A stretch of DNA of 64,000 bases from Bacillus thuringiensis (GTDB lineage: Bacteria > Bacillota > Bacilli > Bacillales > Bacillaceae_G). How positions within the stretch are numbered: the first letter of the stretch is position 1; every line of letters starts with the position of its first letter. The position numbers and the translations under genes were made by a program. Positions 1 through 11,397 of this stretch are shown here, in pieces. The stretch lies in contig NZ_CP012099.1 in assembly GCF_001182785.1 (NCBI RefSeq), positions 3,842,501 to 3,906,500 on the forward strand. Direction: 5' to 3'. The notes under the pieces are model-generated. The model was not told where the DNA came from. It worked only from the letters and a program-made list of their open reading frames with translations, and made no database searches.

Positions 1-521
1 GCTGCTGGAGCCTCAGTTGCTGCTACAGTTTGTCCACCATTTGCAAATGCATCGATGTCAGCTTTTACGATACGGCCATTCTTACCAGTACCAGCTACTT
101 TATGAATGTCTACACCTTTTTCACGAGCGTATTTACGAACAGATGGCATAGCGATTACGCGCTCATTTACTACTTCTGCAGTTGCTGCTGGAGTAGCTTC
201 CGCTGCTGGAGCTTCTACTGCTGCTTCTTCAGCTTTTGGAGCTTCATCATGATCGTCACCTTTAAATTTAAGGTTTTCGTATCCAGGAGCATCAAATTTA
301 ATTAATGTATCTCCTACGATTGCAACTGTTCCTTCTTCTACAAGTACTTCAAGTACTTTACCTTTAACAGGAGAAGGGATTTCTACTACTGCTTTATCAT
401 TTTGTACTTCAAGAAGTACATCGTCTTCATTTACTTCATCGCCTGGTTTAATAAACCATTTTACGATTTCACCTTCGTGGATACCTTCACCGATATCTGG
501 TAGTTTAAATTCAAATGCCAC
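1..521 (-). CDS. pdhC: Pyruvate dehydrogenase E2, dihydrolipoamide acetyltransferase (N-terminal part)
   Basis: This is the E2 core of the pyruvate dehydrogenase complex, which passes the acetyl group from E1 to CoA through a swinging lipoyl arm. The visible part starts with GTG behind an AGGGGG ribosome binding site. It holds a complete lipoyl domain (about residues 1-80, lipoyl lysine 43 in the NDKA motif), an Ala/Pro/Glu-rich linker, and a peripheral subunit-binding domain (about residues 120-165) that would hold E1/E3. The catalytic acyltransferase domain lies beyond the window start, so the gene is cut by the window edge and is not broken. It follows pdhA and pdhB in the same direction. 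Identification is secure from the domain order and the neighbours. Confidence 0.96.
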   Translation of the reverse strand, partial: MAFEFKLPDIGEGIHEGEIVKWFIKPGDEVNEDDVLLEVQNDKAVVEIPSPVKGKVLEVLVEEGTVAIVGDTLIKFDAPGYENLKFKGDDHDEAPKAEEAAVEAPAAEATPAATAEVVNERVIAMPSVRKYAREKGVDIHKVAGTGKNGRIVKADIDAFANGGQTVAATEAPA

Positions 522-560
522 GGAATTCAGCCCCCTGATTCATTTCATTATTATGGAATA

Positions 561-600
561 TGTACAAAAGAAACCAGCATGTGCTGATTTCTTTTGCACA
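561..600 (-). promoter_or_regulatory. Intercistronic hairpin between pdhB and pdhC
   Basis: An 18-bp inverted repeat fills the pdhB-pdhC gap. Its two imperfect positions become G-U pairs when read as minus-strand RNA but A-C mismatches on the plus strand, so it looks selected as RNA structure in the pdh transcript. No U-run follows, so it is more likely a processing, stability or partial-attenuation element than a full terminator. Confidence 0.6.
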
Positions 601-614
601 TGAAAAACTAAAAA

Positions 615-1592
615 TTAGAAGTTCATTACTTTGTTTACAGCTTCAACAATATCCTTGTGGTTTGGTAACCATACGCTCTCTGCTTGAGAGAATGGGAATA
701 CTGTATCAGCAGCTGCAACACGTACAACTGGAGCTTCTAAGTTTAAGATTGCACGGTCGTTAATTTCCGCTACAACGTTAGCTGCAATACCAGCTTGTTT
801 TTGAGCTTCTTGAACTACAACTACGCGACCTGTTTTTTCAACAGAAGCGATGATTGTTTCGATATCTAATGGTTGAACTGTACGTAAGTCAACAACCTCT
901 AAAGAGATACCTTCTTTTTCAAGTTCTTCAGCAGCTTTTAATGCAGCGTGAACCATAGCACCGTAAGCGATAACAGATACATCTGTACCTTCACGTTTGA
1001 TATCAGCTTTACCTAAATCAATTGTGTATTCGCCTTCTGGTACATCTTGACGGAATGAACGGTACAATTTCATATGCTCTAAGTAGATAACTGGATCGTT
1101 GTCACGAATCGCAGAGATTAAAAGACCTTTAGCATCGTATGGAGTAGATGGAATAACAACTTTTAGACCAGGTTGTTGAGCCACTAATCCTTCTAAGCTA
1201 TCAGCATGTAGTTCAGGAGTATGAACACCACCACCGAATGGAGAACGAACTGTTACTGGAGCAGTCCAACGTCCACCAGAACGGTAACGCATACGAGCCA
1301 ATTGACCAGAAATTGAATCCATTACTTCAAAAACGAAACCGAAGAATTGGATTTCTGGAACTGGACGGAATCCTTCAAGTGCAAGACCAACTGCAAGTCC
1401 ACCAATACCAGACTCTGCAAGTGGAGTATCCATTACACGATCTTCACCAAATTCAGCTTGTAAACCTTCAGTAGCACGGAATACACCGCCGTTTACACCA
1501 ACGTCTTCACCAAATACAAGTACGTTAGGATCATTTTTCATTTCAACGCGTAAAGCATCAGTGATTGCTTGAATCATTGTCATTTGAGCCAT
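615..1592 (-). CDS. pdhB: Pyruvate dehydrogenase E1 component, beta subunit
   Basis: This is the beta chain of the thiamine-diphosphate-dependent E1 enzyme, which decarboxylates pyruvate and acetylates the lipoyl group of E2 in the cytoplasm. The 325-residue protein has the full transketolase pyrimidine-binding domain (about 1-175, including the GEDVG start region and the RSPFGGG segment) and the transketolase C-terminal domain (about 190-315). The length matches Firmicute PdhB. The ATG lies three bases after the pdhA stop codon, and its ribosome binding site (GGAG) is inside the end of pdhA, which suggests translational coupling. The gene sits in the order pdhA-pdhB-pdhC. Confidence 0.97.
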   Translation of the reverse strand: MAQMTMIQAITDALRVEMKNDPNVLVFGEDVGVNGGVFRATEGLQAEFGEDRVMDTPLAESGIGGLAVGLALEGFRPVPEIQFFGFVFEVMDSISGQLARMRYRSGGRWTAPVTVRSPFGGGVHTPELHADSLEGLVAQQPGLKVVIPSTPYDAKGLLISAIRDNDPVIYLEHMKLYRSFRQDVPEGEYTIDLGKADIKREGTDVSVIAYGAMVHAALKAAEELEKEGISLEVVDLRTVQPLDIETIIASVEKTGRVVVVQEAQKQAGIAANVVAEINDRAILNLEAPVVRVAAADTVFPFSQAESVWLPNHKDIVEAVNKVMNF

Positions 1593-1595
1593 GGC

Positions 1596-3225
<1,630 letters not shown>

Positions 3226-3372
3226 ATGTACGGATACTCATATTGCTATCCAACTTGTTCATATCCTTCCTACGGTTATGGCGGTTCTTGTGGCGGGTCT
3301 GGACGCGGCTTCGCCTTAATCGTTGTGTTGTTTATTCTTTTAATTATCGTTGGTGCTGCTTGCATTCGCTAA
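3226..3372 (+). CDS. YjcZ-family sporulation-type mini membrane protein (48 aa)
   Basis: A 48-residue protein with an N-terminal Tyr/Cys/Gly-rich segment (about 1-28, YGYGGSCGG in the middle) and one C-terminal membrane helix (about 29-45, [15 protein letters not shown]). This is the layout of the tiny YjcZ/YhzJ-like family of Bacillus, whose members are often listed as sporulation proteins. The ATG follows AAAGGAGG at ideal spacing, and a strong terminator comes right after. It is monocistronic between pdhA and def. A spore role is inferred from the family only. Confidence 0.85.
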   Translation: MYGYSYCYPTCSYPSYGYGGSCGGSGRGFALIVVLFILLIIVGAACIR

Positions 3373-3397
3373 TGTAAAACGAAACAACTATGGAAAG

Positions 3398-3425
3398 AAA
3401 AAGACGGCTTTGCCGTCTTTTTTTG
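3398..3425 (+). terminator. Rho-independent terminator of the YjcZ-type gene
   Basis: GC-rich stem AAGACGGC / GCCGTCTT with a TTT loop followed by seven T residues, 25 bases after the stop codon. Confidence 0.9.
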
Positions 3426-3540
3426 TTTATCACATACATAACTACTCTATAATAGAACGATTTCCAAAATGCCTTCCCTTTCTTGCCGATGACTTTTTCC
3501 ATCTCCTTTGGTAGACTAAAGAGGAAAGGAGAGATTACAT

Positions 3541-4095
3541 ATGCTTACAATGAAAGATGTTATTCGCGAAGGAGATCCTATTTTGCGCAACGTTGCAGAA
3601 GAGGTGTCATTACCGGCAAGCGAAGAAGATACAACTACCTTAAAAGAAATGATTGAATTTGTAATAAATAGCCAAGATCCTGAAATGGCTGAAAAATATA
3701 GTTTACGCCCTGGAATCGGATTAGCGGCTCCGCAAATCGGTGTTTCAAAAAAAATGATTGCAGTTCATGTAACCGATGCGGACGGTACATTATATAGCCA
3801 TGCATTATTCAATCCAAAAATCATTAGCCATTCTGTTGAACGTACATATTTACAGGGTGGTGAAGGCTGTCTATCTGTAGACCGCGAAGTACCTGGTTAT
3901 GTTCCTCGTTATACAAGAATTACAGTAAAAGCAACTTCTATTAACGGAGAAGAAGTAAAATTACGTTTAAAAGGTTTACCAGCAATCGTATTCCAACACG
4001 AGATTGACCATTTAAATGGCGTTATGTTCTATGACCATATCAATAAAGAAAATCCTTTTGCCGCTCCTGATGATTCCAAACCTCTAGAGCGATAA
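3541..4095 (+). CDS. def: Peptide deformylase (type 2)
   Basis: Removes the formyl group from the N-terminal methionine of new proteins, using a metal ion (Fe2+ in the family). All three active-site motifs are present: GIGLAAPQ at 58-65, EGCLS with the metal ligand Cys110, and HEIDH at 153-157 with the other two ligands and the catalytic Glu154. The 184-residue length and the insertion between motifs 1 and 2 fit the Gram-positive type 2 enzymes. The start has a good AAAGGAGAG site. It corresponds to B. subtilis defB (ykrB), which also sits between ykrA and the pdh genes. Confidence 0.97.
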   Translation: MLTMKDVIREGDPILRNVAEEVSLPASEEDTTTLKEMIEFVINSQDPEMAEKYSLRPGIGLAAPQIGVSKKMIAVHVTDADGTLYSHALFNPKIISHSVERTYLQGGEGCLSVDREVPGYVPRYTRITVKATSINGEEVKLRLKGLPAIVFQHEIDHLNGVMFYDHINKENPFAAPDDSKPLER

Positions 4096-4097
4096 TG

Positions 4098-4251
4098 ATA
4101 AAGTGAAACTTTAATCAGCGGGGGGTGTTCATCCCCAATGATTATTAGTTGAACCAATCGGGCTTTTACGGACAGTTGATCCCCCACCTAACTTCTTTGC
4201 TTTCGCTGCATTTCGAGGTGGGGGTCTTACTGCACGTTAATGCGGGATAAA
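4098..4251 (+). repeat. bcr1-like interspersed repeat of the B. cereus group
   Basis: A 154-bp non-coding element between def and its terminator. It starts GTGAAACTTTAATCAGCGGG and ends TTAATGCGGG, contains G-rich and C-rich stretches that can pair, and is flanked by the direct repeat ATAAA (4098-4102 and 4247-4251). Size, ends and the ATAAA/TTTAT flanks match what I recall of bcr1, a mobile-looking repeat of this group. Related or shortened copies lie at 15072-15178 and 47997-48036. Confidence 0.7.
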
Positions 4252-4280
4252 AAGGCGGAAGTTAATCTTCCGCCTTTTTA
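4249..4280. terminator. Bidirectional terminator between def and ykrA
   Basis: Stem AAAGGCGGAAG / CTTCCGCCTTT, loop TTAAT, with A-run and T-run on the two sides so it can act for both converging genes. Confidence 0.88.
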
Positions 4281-4304
4281 TTATGAAATGGGTTCCATAT
4301 TCAC

Positions 4305-5078
4305 TTATAGCAATCCAGCCCACTTTAGTCCATGATATATACCGTCTTCACTAACATCCTTTGTCACATGATTTGCAAGTTTTTTCAAGTCTTCATGGCC
4401 ATTTCCCATCACAATACCTGTGCCAACCGCTTCGATCATTTCTAAATCATTTAATCCATCTCCAAATGCATACACTTGATCACGATTAAAACCTAACTTT
4501 TCAATATATTTCTCAATTCCTTTTGCCTTAGAACCACCATTCGGAATGATATCCATTGAATATGCATGCCAACGAATAAAATGAAAATCTGGATAATGAT
4601 TAATAAACTTTTCCTCTTCATTTACTTCACAAAAAAGTAGTGTTTGATAAATATTACGTTCCTCATAAAAATTAGGCTCATATGCTGGATGCTCAAAGTT
4701 TAAGCTTCCAAAGCCTTCTTTCACATAATCATGATATTCCACTGATGCTCTCATATCTTGATGGTCAAGATATACAAGTGGATATCCTTCTTGTTTTGCA
4801 AACTGAGTAAACTTATGTAAAGCATCTGGATGTAACGGATTATTAAATATTACCTCATCTTCAAAGACAACATATTGTCCATTAAAACTAACATAATTAT
4901 GTATATCAAGTTCCTTGCGAATATCTTCGAACATAAATGGCGCGCGCCCTGTCGCAATTGCTACATGTACGCCTTTTTCTTGTAACTGTTTTACTGCATC
5001 TCGTGTAGATTGCGGAATTTTTTTATCATGATCTAATAATGTTCCATCAATATCAAAAAAGACAATTTTATCATTCAT
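4305..5078 (-). CDS. ykrA: HAD-superfamily phosphatase, Cof/YkrA type
   Basis: A cytoplasmic haloacid-dehalogenase-fold phosphatase of the Cof subfamily, which usually acts on sugar or nucleotide phosphates; the substrate of this one is not known. Motif I is FFDIDGTLLD at residues 7-16 (nucleophile Asp9, acid/base Asp11), motif II is the IATGR segment near 41-45, and motif IV is GDGLNDLEM near 208-216. A C2-type cap lies between motifs II and III. The 257-residue length is normal. Gene order ykrA next to def and rpoY-rnjA is the same as in B. subtilis. Confidence 0.9.
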   Translation of the reverse strand: MNDKIVFFDIDGTLLDHDKKIPQSTRDAVKQLQEKGVHVAIATGRAPFMFEDIRKELDIHNYVSFNGQYVVFEDEVIFNNPLHPDALHKFTQFAKQEGYPLVYLDHQDMRASVEYHDYVKEGFGSLNFEHPAYEPNFYEERNIYQTLLFCEVNEEEKFINHYPDFHFIRWHAYSMDIIPNGGSKAKGIEKYIEKLGFNRDQVYAFGDGLNDLEMIEAVGTGIVMGNGHEDLKKLANHVTKDVSEDGIYHGLKWAGLL

Positions 5079-5435
5079 TTGTCAAAATCCTTTCTGGCAC
5101 TCTATATTCCTATTTTGAATATCACTTTTCAAATTCTAAAAAAAAGTATAACATATTAAACATCTGTGAAGAAAGCGTTCCCTTTCTGACCTTATTTACA
5201 AACTTTGCATATATATATTAGTAAAACATGTGGATACTTGTTCGGATGAATTTTCTTTTCCATTCTTCCTCATACTATACCTATAACTAACGGCTACCAA
5301 TCGTTACTATAGAATAACTTTCACTGTATGGGATAGGACAAGACTCACCATTCACTTTTGTCCTATCTCTTATATCAGAGATAGAATTTTCACTAGTAAT
5401 ATGCATGTTTAAAATAAGGAAAGGAAGGAGTAATC
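5079..5435. other. Intergenic region with two overlapping inverted repeats
   Basis: No gene before the small ORF at 5436. Inverted repeat 1 pairs GATAGGACAA (5332-5341) with TTGTCCTATC (5358-5367). Inverted repeat 2 pairs CTATCTCT (5363-5370) with AGAGATAG (5377-5384). They share CTATC, so as RNA they exclude each other. The same stretch also reads as a possible promoter, TTGTCC (5358-5363) and TAGAAT (5382-5387) 18 bp apart, so the palindromes could instead be an operator. Confidence 0.5.
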
Positions 5436-5507
5436 ATGCTGAAGAAGCTGAAGAAAAAGCTCAAGCGTTATTTAAACGGTCTGGTCCGTAAAAAGACAAT
5501 CGCTTAA
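5436..5507 (+). CDS. 23-residue basic amphipathic peptide
   Basis: A very short ORF beginning MLKKLKKKLKRYL, with ten Lys/Arg in 23 residues and leucines spaced every three to four positions, so it would form a strongly cationic amphipathic helix. The AAGGAAGGAG ribosome binding site at 5421-5430 is excellent, and a short hairpin with a T-run follows the stop. It is not recognised as a named family. It could be a true small protein (nucleic-acid or membrane binding), a toxin-like peptide, or a leader peptide in front of rpoY. The good ribosome binding site argues that it is translated. Confidence 0.6.
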   Translation: MLKKLKKKLKRYLNGLVRKKTIA

Positions 5508-5510
5508 ATT

Positions 5511-5530
5511 GTGCCCATTTCGGGCTTTTT
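5511..5530 (+). terminator. Weak terminator after the basic peptide ORF
   Basis: Short stem GCCC / GGGC with loop ATTTC followed by five T residues. It is weak, so readthrough into rpoY is possible. Confidence 0.5.
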
Positions 5531-5625
5531 CTTCATTCTCATTCGAAAAAACATGAAAATCGTGACTGTTTGCTTTATAATAAGTAACAGATAATGCAAA
5601 ACATAGACAAGGAGAGGTTTTCCAA

Positions 5626-5838
5626 ATGATTTTTAAAGTATTTTATCAAGAAAAATTAACTGAGGTTCCAGTACGTGAAAATACAAAAGTTTTATATTTA
5701 GAGGCTACGTCTGAAAAGGATGTTCGTAAGAAATTAAATAAGTTCGCATATAATATCGAGTTCGTTCAGTCTGTTACTGGTGCTCATCTTGAATATGAAA
5801 AAGAAAACGCTGATTTAACATTAGCGGAAATCGTATAG
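5626..5838 (+). CDS. rpoY: RNA polymerase epsilon subunit
   Basis: The small epsilon subunit that co-purifies with RNA polymerase in Firmicutes and binds near the enzyme's secondary channel region. The 70-residue acidic protein starts [18 protein letters not shown] and matches the RpoY/YkzG family over its whole length. The ATG follows AAGGAGAGG. It is immediately followed by rnjA (four bases between stop and start), the same pair as in B. subtilis, so polymerase subunit and RNA-decay nuclease are co-expressed. Confidence 0.93.
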   Translation: MIFKVFYQEKLTEVPVRENTKVLYLEATSEKDVRKKLNKFAYNIEFVQSVTGAHLEYEKENADLTLAEIV

Positions 5839-5842
5839 CGAT

Positions 5843-7510
5843 ATGAAATTTCTAAAAAACGACCAAGTTGCTGTATTTGCTCTCGGTGGGCTTGGTGAAA
5901 TCGGTAAAAATACATACGCTGTTCAATTTCAAGATGAAATTATTATAATTGATGCTGGAATTAAATTTCCAGAGGACGAACTTCTCGGAATCGATTATGT
6001 AATACCAGACTACACTTATTTTGTGCGAAACGAAGATAAAATTAAAGGTTTATTCATTACACATGGTCACGAAGATCATATCGGCGGAATCCCTTACCTA
6101 TTACGTCAAGTGAACATCCCGATTTACGGCGGAAAATTAGCAATTGCACTCATCAAAAACAAATTAGAAGAACACGGCTTACTTCGTAAAGCAAAACTTT
6201 ACGAAATTCAAGAAGATGACGTTATTAAATTCAAAAAAACGTCTGTATCCTTCTTCCGTACAACTCACAGTATTCCAGATTCGTACGGCGTTGTTGTGAA
6301 AACACCTCAAGGTCAAGTTGTTCATACAGGTGATTTCAAATTTGATTTCACACCAGTTGGTGAACCAGCTGATTTAACAAAAATGGCTGAAATCGGTAAA
6401 GATGGCGTGCTATGTCTATTATCTGATAGTACGAACAGTGAAGTTCCAAACTTTACTATGTCTGAGCGTCGCGTTGGTGATAGCATTCAAGACATTTTCC
6501 GTAAAGTAGACGGACGGATTATATTCGCAACCTTTGCATCGAATATTCATCGCTTACAACAAGTTATTGAAGCTGCTGTTGAAAACAACCGTAAAGTAGC
6601 TGTGTTTGGTCGAAGTATGGAAGCAGCAATTGAAATCGGACAAAACCTTGGTTATATTCGTTGCCCGAAAGATACATTCATAGATGCATCTCAACTAAAC
6701 CGCTTACCAGCTAATAAAGTTGTTATTTTATGTACAGGTAGTCAAGGTGAACCGATGGCAGCACTTTCACGTATTGCAAACGGTACACACCGCCAAATTC
6801 AAATTATTCCTGGAGATACAGTTGTTTTCTCTTCTTCACCAATTCCAGGAAATACAATTAGCGTAAGTCGTACAATTAACATGTTGTACCGCGCTGGTGC
6901 TGATGTAATTCACGGGAAACTTTCAAATATCCATACAAGTGGACACGGTGGACAAGAAGAACAAAAGTTAATGTTACGTCTAATTAAACCAAAGTACTTC
7001 ATGCCAATTCATGGTGAATATCGTATGCAGCGTATGCACATGAACATAGCAAATGATTGTGGTATCCCTGAAGAAAATTGCTTCATTATGGATAATGGCG
7101 ATGTTCTTGCTTTACGTTCGGATGAAGCTAGCGTAGCTGGAAAAATCCCATCTGGTTCGGTCTACATTGATGGAAACGGTATTGGAGATATCGGCAATAT
7201 CGTATTACGAGATCGTCGTATCCTTTCTGAAGAAGGACTTGTAATTGTAGTTGTAAGCATTGATATGAAAGAATTTAAAGTTGCAGCAGGACCAGATATC
7301 ATCTCACGCGGTTTCGTTTATATGCGTGAAAGCAGCGATTTAATCAATGATGCACAAACATTAATTACAACTCATTTAGAAAAAGTAATGGAGCGTAAAA
7401 CAACACAATGGTCTGAAATTAAAAATGAAATTACAGACACATTAGCTCCATTCCTATATGAGAAAACGAAACGCCGTCCAATGATTTTACCAATCATTAT
7501 GGAAATATAA
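5843..7510 (+). CDS. rnjA: Ribonuclease J1
   Basis: A 5'-to-3' exonuclease and endonuclease central to mRNA decay and 16S rRNA maturation in Bacillus, and part of the degradosome-like network. The 555-residue protein has the metallo-beta-lactamase core with HGHEDH at 74-79 (zinc ligands), the beta-CASP domain in the middle (about 210-360, including CTGSQGEP and the late HTSGHGG motif), and a C-terminal domain needed for dimerisation. No good ribosome binding site precedes the ATG, so translation probably depends on coupling to rpoY. Confidence 0.97.
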   Translation: MKFLKNDQVAVFALGGLGEIGKNTYAVQFQDEIIIIDAGIKFPEDELLGIDYVIPDYTYFVRNEDKIKGLFITHGHEDHIGGIPYLLRQVNIPIYGGKLAIALIKNKLEEHGLLRKAKLYEIQEDDVIKFKKTSVSFFRTTHSIPDSYGVVVKTPQGQVVHTGDFKFDFTPVGEPADLTKMAEIGKDGVLCLLSDSTNSEVPNFTMSERRVGDSIQDIFRKVDGRIIFATFASNIHRLQQVIEAAVENNRKVAVFGRSMEAAIEIGQNLGYIRCPKDTFIDASQLNRLPANKVVILCTGSQGEPMAALSRIANGTHRQIQIIPGDTVVFSSSPIPGNTISVSRTINMLYRAGADVIHGKLSNIHTSGHGGQEEQKLMLRLIKPKYFMPIHGEYRMQRMHMNIANDCGIPEENCFIMDNGDVLALRSDEASVAGKIPSGSVYIDGNGIGDIGNIVLRDRRILSEEGLVIVVVSIDMKEFKVAAGPDIISRGFVYMRESSDLINDAQTLITTHLEKVMERKTTQWSEIKNEITDTLAPFLYEKTKRRPMILPIIMEI

Positions 7511-7511
7511 G

Positions 7512-7546
7512 AAAAAGGACAATGCCATGAAGGCATTGTCCTTTTC
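7512..7546. terminator. Terminator between rnjA and ktrC
   Basis: A 14-bp stem AAAAGGACAATGCC / GGCATTGTCCTTTT with a five-base loop. It is symmetrical, so it can stop transcription from both converging genes. Confidence 0.9.
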
Positions 7547-7548
7547 TC

Positions 7549-8214
7549 TTATCTTAAAAAATGTTTAAATCGATCCACTTCATCGTCATGACCAATGACA
7601 ATTAATATATCTCCTGCTTGAATATTCTCCGTAGCCCGAGGGGATACGATAACTTCTTTACCTCGTTTAATTGCTACAATATTCAATCCAAACTTCGCAC
7701 GAATATCTAATTCAATTAAAGAGTGCCCATCAATTTTTTTATTCGCAATAATCTCTACAATACTATGCTCATCTGAAAGCTCAAGGTAGTCTAACACATT
7801 GCTTGATGCAATATTATTGGCAATCCTTTTTCCCATATCACGCTCTGGATGCACAATATGATCTGCACCTATTTTACTTAACACTTTTTCATGATAATCA
7901 TTTTGAGCTTTTACAGTAATATTTTTTACACCCAACTCTTTTAAAATCAAAGTCGTTAAAATACTTGAATTTAAATTATCTCCAATAGCAACGACTACGT
8001 GATCAAAATTTCGAATACCAAGGCTTTTTAATACCATCTCATCTGTTGAATCTGCAATTACAGCATGCGAAGCTATATTTGCAAATTCATTAATTTTATC
8101 CTCATCTGAATCGATTGCCATTACTTCCATACCTAATTGAGCTAGTTCTCGGCAAATACTTCCACCAAAGCGACCAAGTCCAATGACAGCAAACTCTTTT
8201 TCTTTCTCACCCAC
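7549..8214 (-). CDS. ktrC: Potassium uptake regulatory subunit KtrC (TrkA/RCK family)
   Basis: The cytoplasmic gating ring subunit of a Ktr potassium importer. It pairs with a membrane subunit (KtrD) that is not in this window. Residues 8-125 form an RCK-N Rossmann domain with the VIGLGRFGGS nucleotide loop near 10-19 and an acidic residue at the end of beta 2 (AIDSD). Residues about 140-221 form the RCK-C domain, which in related Ktr proteins binds c-di-AMP. GTG start at 8214 behind TTGGAGGAA. It lies next to rnjA as in B. subtilis. Confidence 0.93.
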   Translation of the reverse strand: MGEKEKEFAVIGLGRFGGSICRELAQLGMEVMAIDSDEDKINEFANIASHAVIADSTDEMVLKSLGIRNFDHVVVAIGDNLNSSILTTLILKELGVKNITVKAQNDYHEKVLSKIGADHIVHPERDMGKRIANNIASSNVLDYLELSDEHSIVEIIANKKIDGHSLIELDIRAKFGLNIVAIKRGKEVIVSPRATENIQAGDILIVIGHDDEVDRFKHFLR

Positions 8215-8296
8215 AGGAATTCCTCCAATAACTTCAAGTACTATTTATTTTCAGTGTAACACACTTTATATGCGTCACAAAAACTGTAATTAGCTC

Positions 8297-9163
8297 TTAT
8301 TTTTGTTTTTGTATATAAAAATATTGTTGCAAGTAAAAAGCGATACCAACAAGTAACATAGCAAATACAAATATATTTCCAAACGAACTAAATGTTTCAA
8401 AAACGAATAATAATGTTTCTTGACCAAAAAAGGCAAATAGAAGCTGTATGAATGCAAATAACAACGCCCATATGTAGTGATGTTGATGGAATAAATAATG
8501 CGTGGCACCTAAAAAAGCAATAAACGAAAAGATAAAAATCCACCAATTTTCTAAAAATAGTTGCCAATTAGAAAATTGATATCCATTTACCAATATCGCA
8601 ATAAGCGCGATAACTGCCATCGTCGGCACACTCCAAAATAATGCCCGTCCTCTAAAGAAACGAGTGCCTTTAACATCTCCTTTTTCATGTGCAATATATG
8701 TTAGTACTACTGTGCTTATATACAATACAGAAAGAATTGTTAAAACGATAATGAGCCAAAAATGTAATTGATAATATTCATGTTCTATATTTGTCACGAT
8801 TGCAGCTAACATACACGGAATTAACATTCCTGTCCAACCATCTACTTTTCTTTCATTCCAAAAGACCGTATTACCAATCCTTATTCCTAACAACATAAAA
8901 ATAATGATACCCAATACAAATAACGTAGTTTTATTCCCTACTAAACTCGTTGAGAAAGCAATTAATCCAATAAATAAAAAGAGCACAAACCCATTCATAA
9001 TTTCTAGTACAGGTGATAAATATCTCTTCACCCATTTGTATGTTTCGTCATATTCATTATTATCTACTAGACGATAGGCATAAAAACTTATCCCAAAATA
9101 AACCGCCGCAATAATAACATACGCATATAAGACGAAACATAAAATCGCACTGCTAATTTGCAC
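8297..9163 (-). CDS. Polytopic membrane protein, function unknown
   Basis: A protein of about 288 residues with eight or nine predicted membrane helices and short loops. A central loop has aromatic and charged residues (FWNERKVDGWTG), and a HQHHY cluster lies near residue 220. I place the start at the GTG at 9163 because GGTGGGG lies just upstream; an in-frame GTG at 9175 overlaps that site. The size and helix number loosely resemble subunit II of cytochrome bd oxidases, but I see none of its diagnostic motifs and no subunit I gene beside it. It is transcribed alone. Confidence 0.75.
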   Translation of the reverse strand: MQISSAILCFVLYAYVIIAAVYFGISFYAYRLVDNNEYDETYKWVKRYLSPVLEIMNGFVLFLFIGLIAFSTSLVGNKTTLFVLGIIIFMLLGIRIGNTVFWNERKVDGWTGMLIPCMLAAIVTNIEHEYYQLHFWLIIVLTILSVLYISTVVLTYIAHEKGDVKGTRFFRGRALFWSVPTMAVIALIAILVNGYQFSNWQLFLENWWIFIFSFIAFLGATHYLFHQHHYIWALLFAFIQLLFAFFGQETLLFVFETFSSFGNIFVFAMLLVGIAFYLQQYFYIQKQK

Positions 9164-9250
9164 GTAATTCCCCACCCTTTTTTCTATGTTTCACATTGAT
9201 TTTACACACTTTTCATATTAAAAGTAAACATATATAAGTTAGTCAAATAA

Positions 9251-9293
9251 TTAATAATGAGCAGTGGCTCCCCCCCCCCCTGCTCATTATTAA
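9251..9293. repeat. Hairpin with an 11-base C tract in its loop
   Basis: A 14-bp perfect inverted repeat, TTAATAATGAGCAG / CTGCTCATTATTAA, encloses TGGCT and then a run of C residues; C11 spans 9270-9280. It sits between the membrane-protein gene and dapL, outside coding sequence. Such a tract is prone to replication slippage. It might end the dapL transcript, but there is no T-run. Confidence 0.75.
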
Positions 9294-9409
9294 AACAGTC
9301 CAATTAACTTTATTCTTATTTGTATGTAAATGTCTAAAATCAATCTATACGAGCGTTACTTACACCTCAGAACAAAAAGTTTTTTGGAACCTTCAAGAAA
9401 GCGGGAGTT

Positions 9410-10597
<1,188 letters not shown>

Positions 10598-10603
10598 TAC
10601 TTT

Positions 10604-11326
10604 TTATTTCTCTGGGTTTAATTGACGAAGCTCTTGTTTAATTTCTGTTTTTGCTTTTGTCTTCTCATCAATTTCTTTAATTACACGTGCTGGAGTACCT
10701 GCAACAACTGTGTATGGAGGCACATCTTCTGTTACAACAGCTCCCGCTGCTACAACTGCACCTTTACCTACTGTAACACCCTCTAAAACAACTACGTTTG
10801 CACCGATTACTACATCGTCTTCAACGATAACTGGTTTTGCAGAAGGTGGCTCAATAACACCTGCAAGTACAGCACCTGCACCTACGTGACAGTTTTTACC
10901 GACCGTTGCACGTCCACCAAGTACTGCGTTCATGTCGATCATAGAACCTTCACCAATTACAGCACCAATGTTAATTGTTGCATTCATCATAATTACAGCG
11001 TTGTCACCAATTTCAACATGGTCACGAATAATAGCACCTGGCTCGATGCGAGCTTTAATACCTTTTAAATCAAGCATTGGGATTGCAGAATTACGACGAT
11101 CGTTTTCTACAACGTAGTCAACGATGTGCTTATTATTCTCATCAAGAATTGTCTTAATTTCAGACCATTCTCCGAATAATACACCTGATTTTTTATTCAC
11201 AAATGCTTGTACTGTTTCAGGGAATGTTACTTCTTTTAAATCCCCTTTTATGTATACCTTTACAGGAGTTTTCTTTTCACTTTTTTGAATAAACGAAATA
11301 ATTTCGTTAGCGTCCATCATTTTCAT
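10604..11326 (-). CDS. dapH: Tetrahydrodipicolinate N-acetyltransferase
   Basis: Acetylates tetrahydrodipicolinate with acetyl-CoA, the committing step of the acetylase branch of diaminopimelate synthesis. The 240-residue protein has an N-terminal alpha/beta domain (about 1-85) followed by a left-handed beta-helix of hexapeptide repeats (about 90-215, for example [30 protein letters not shown]), ending with the [14 protein letters not shown] segment typical of this family. It corresponds to YkuQ and is followed by dapL, the next enzyme but one in the pathway. Confidence 0.96.
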   Translation of the reverse strand: MKMMDANEIISFIQKSEKKTPVKVYIKGDLKEVTFPETVQAFVNKKSGVLFGEWSEIKTILDENNKHIVDYVVENDRRNSAIPMLDLKGIKARIEPGAIIRDHVEIGDNAVIMMNATINIGAVIGEGSMIDMNAVLGGRATVGKNCHVGAGAVLAGVIEPPSAKPVIVEDDVVIGANVVVLEGVTVGKGAVVAAGAVVTEDVPPYTVVAGTPARVIKEIDEKTKAKTEIKQELRQLNPEK

Positions 11327-11397
11327 TCTTGTTGCCTCCTAAATCCATTTATAATGTTACTCTACCAAACGAAAGAGCGAGTAGCAAGATAATAATC

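Noticed and set aside
1238..1474. Long plus-strand open frame inside pdhB
   Set aside because: Antisense shadow of a well-identified gene; repetitive Gln-rich translation is due to codon bias of pdhB.
8297..9163. Annotating the membrane protein as cytochrome bd subunit II
   Set aside because: Only helix number and size are similar; no diagnostic motif and no subunit I gene nearby.
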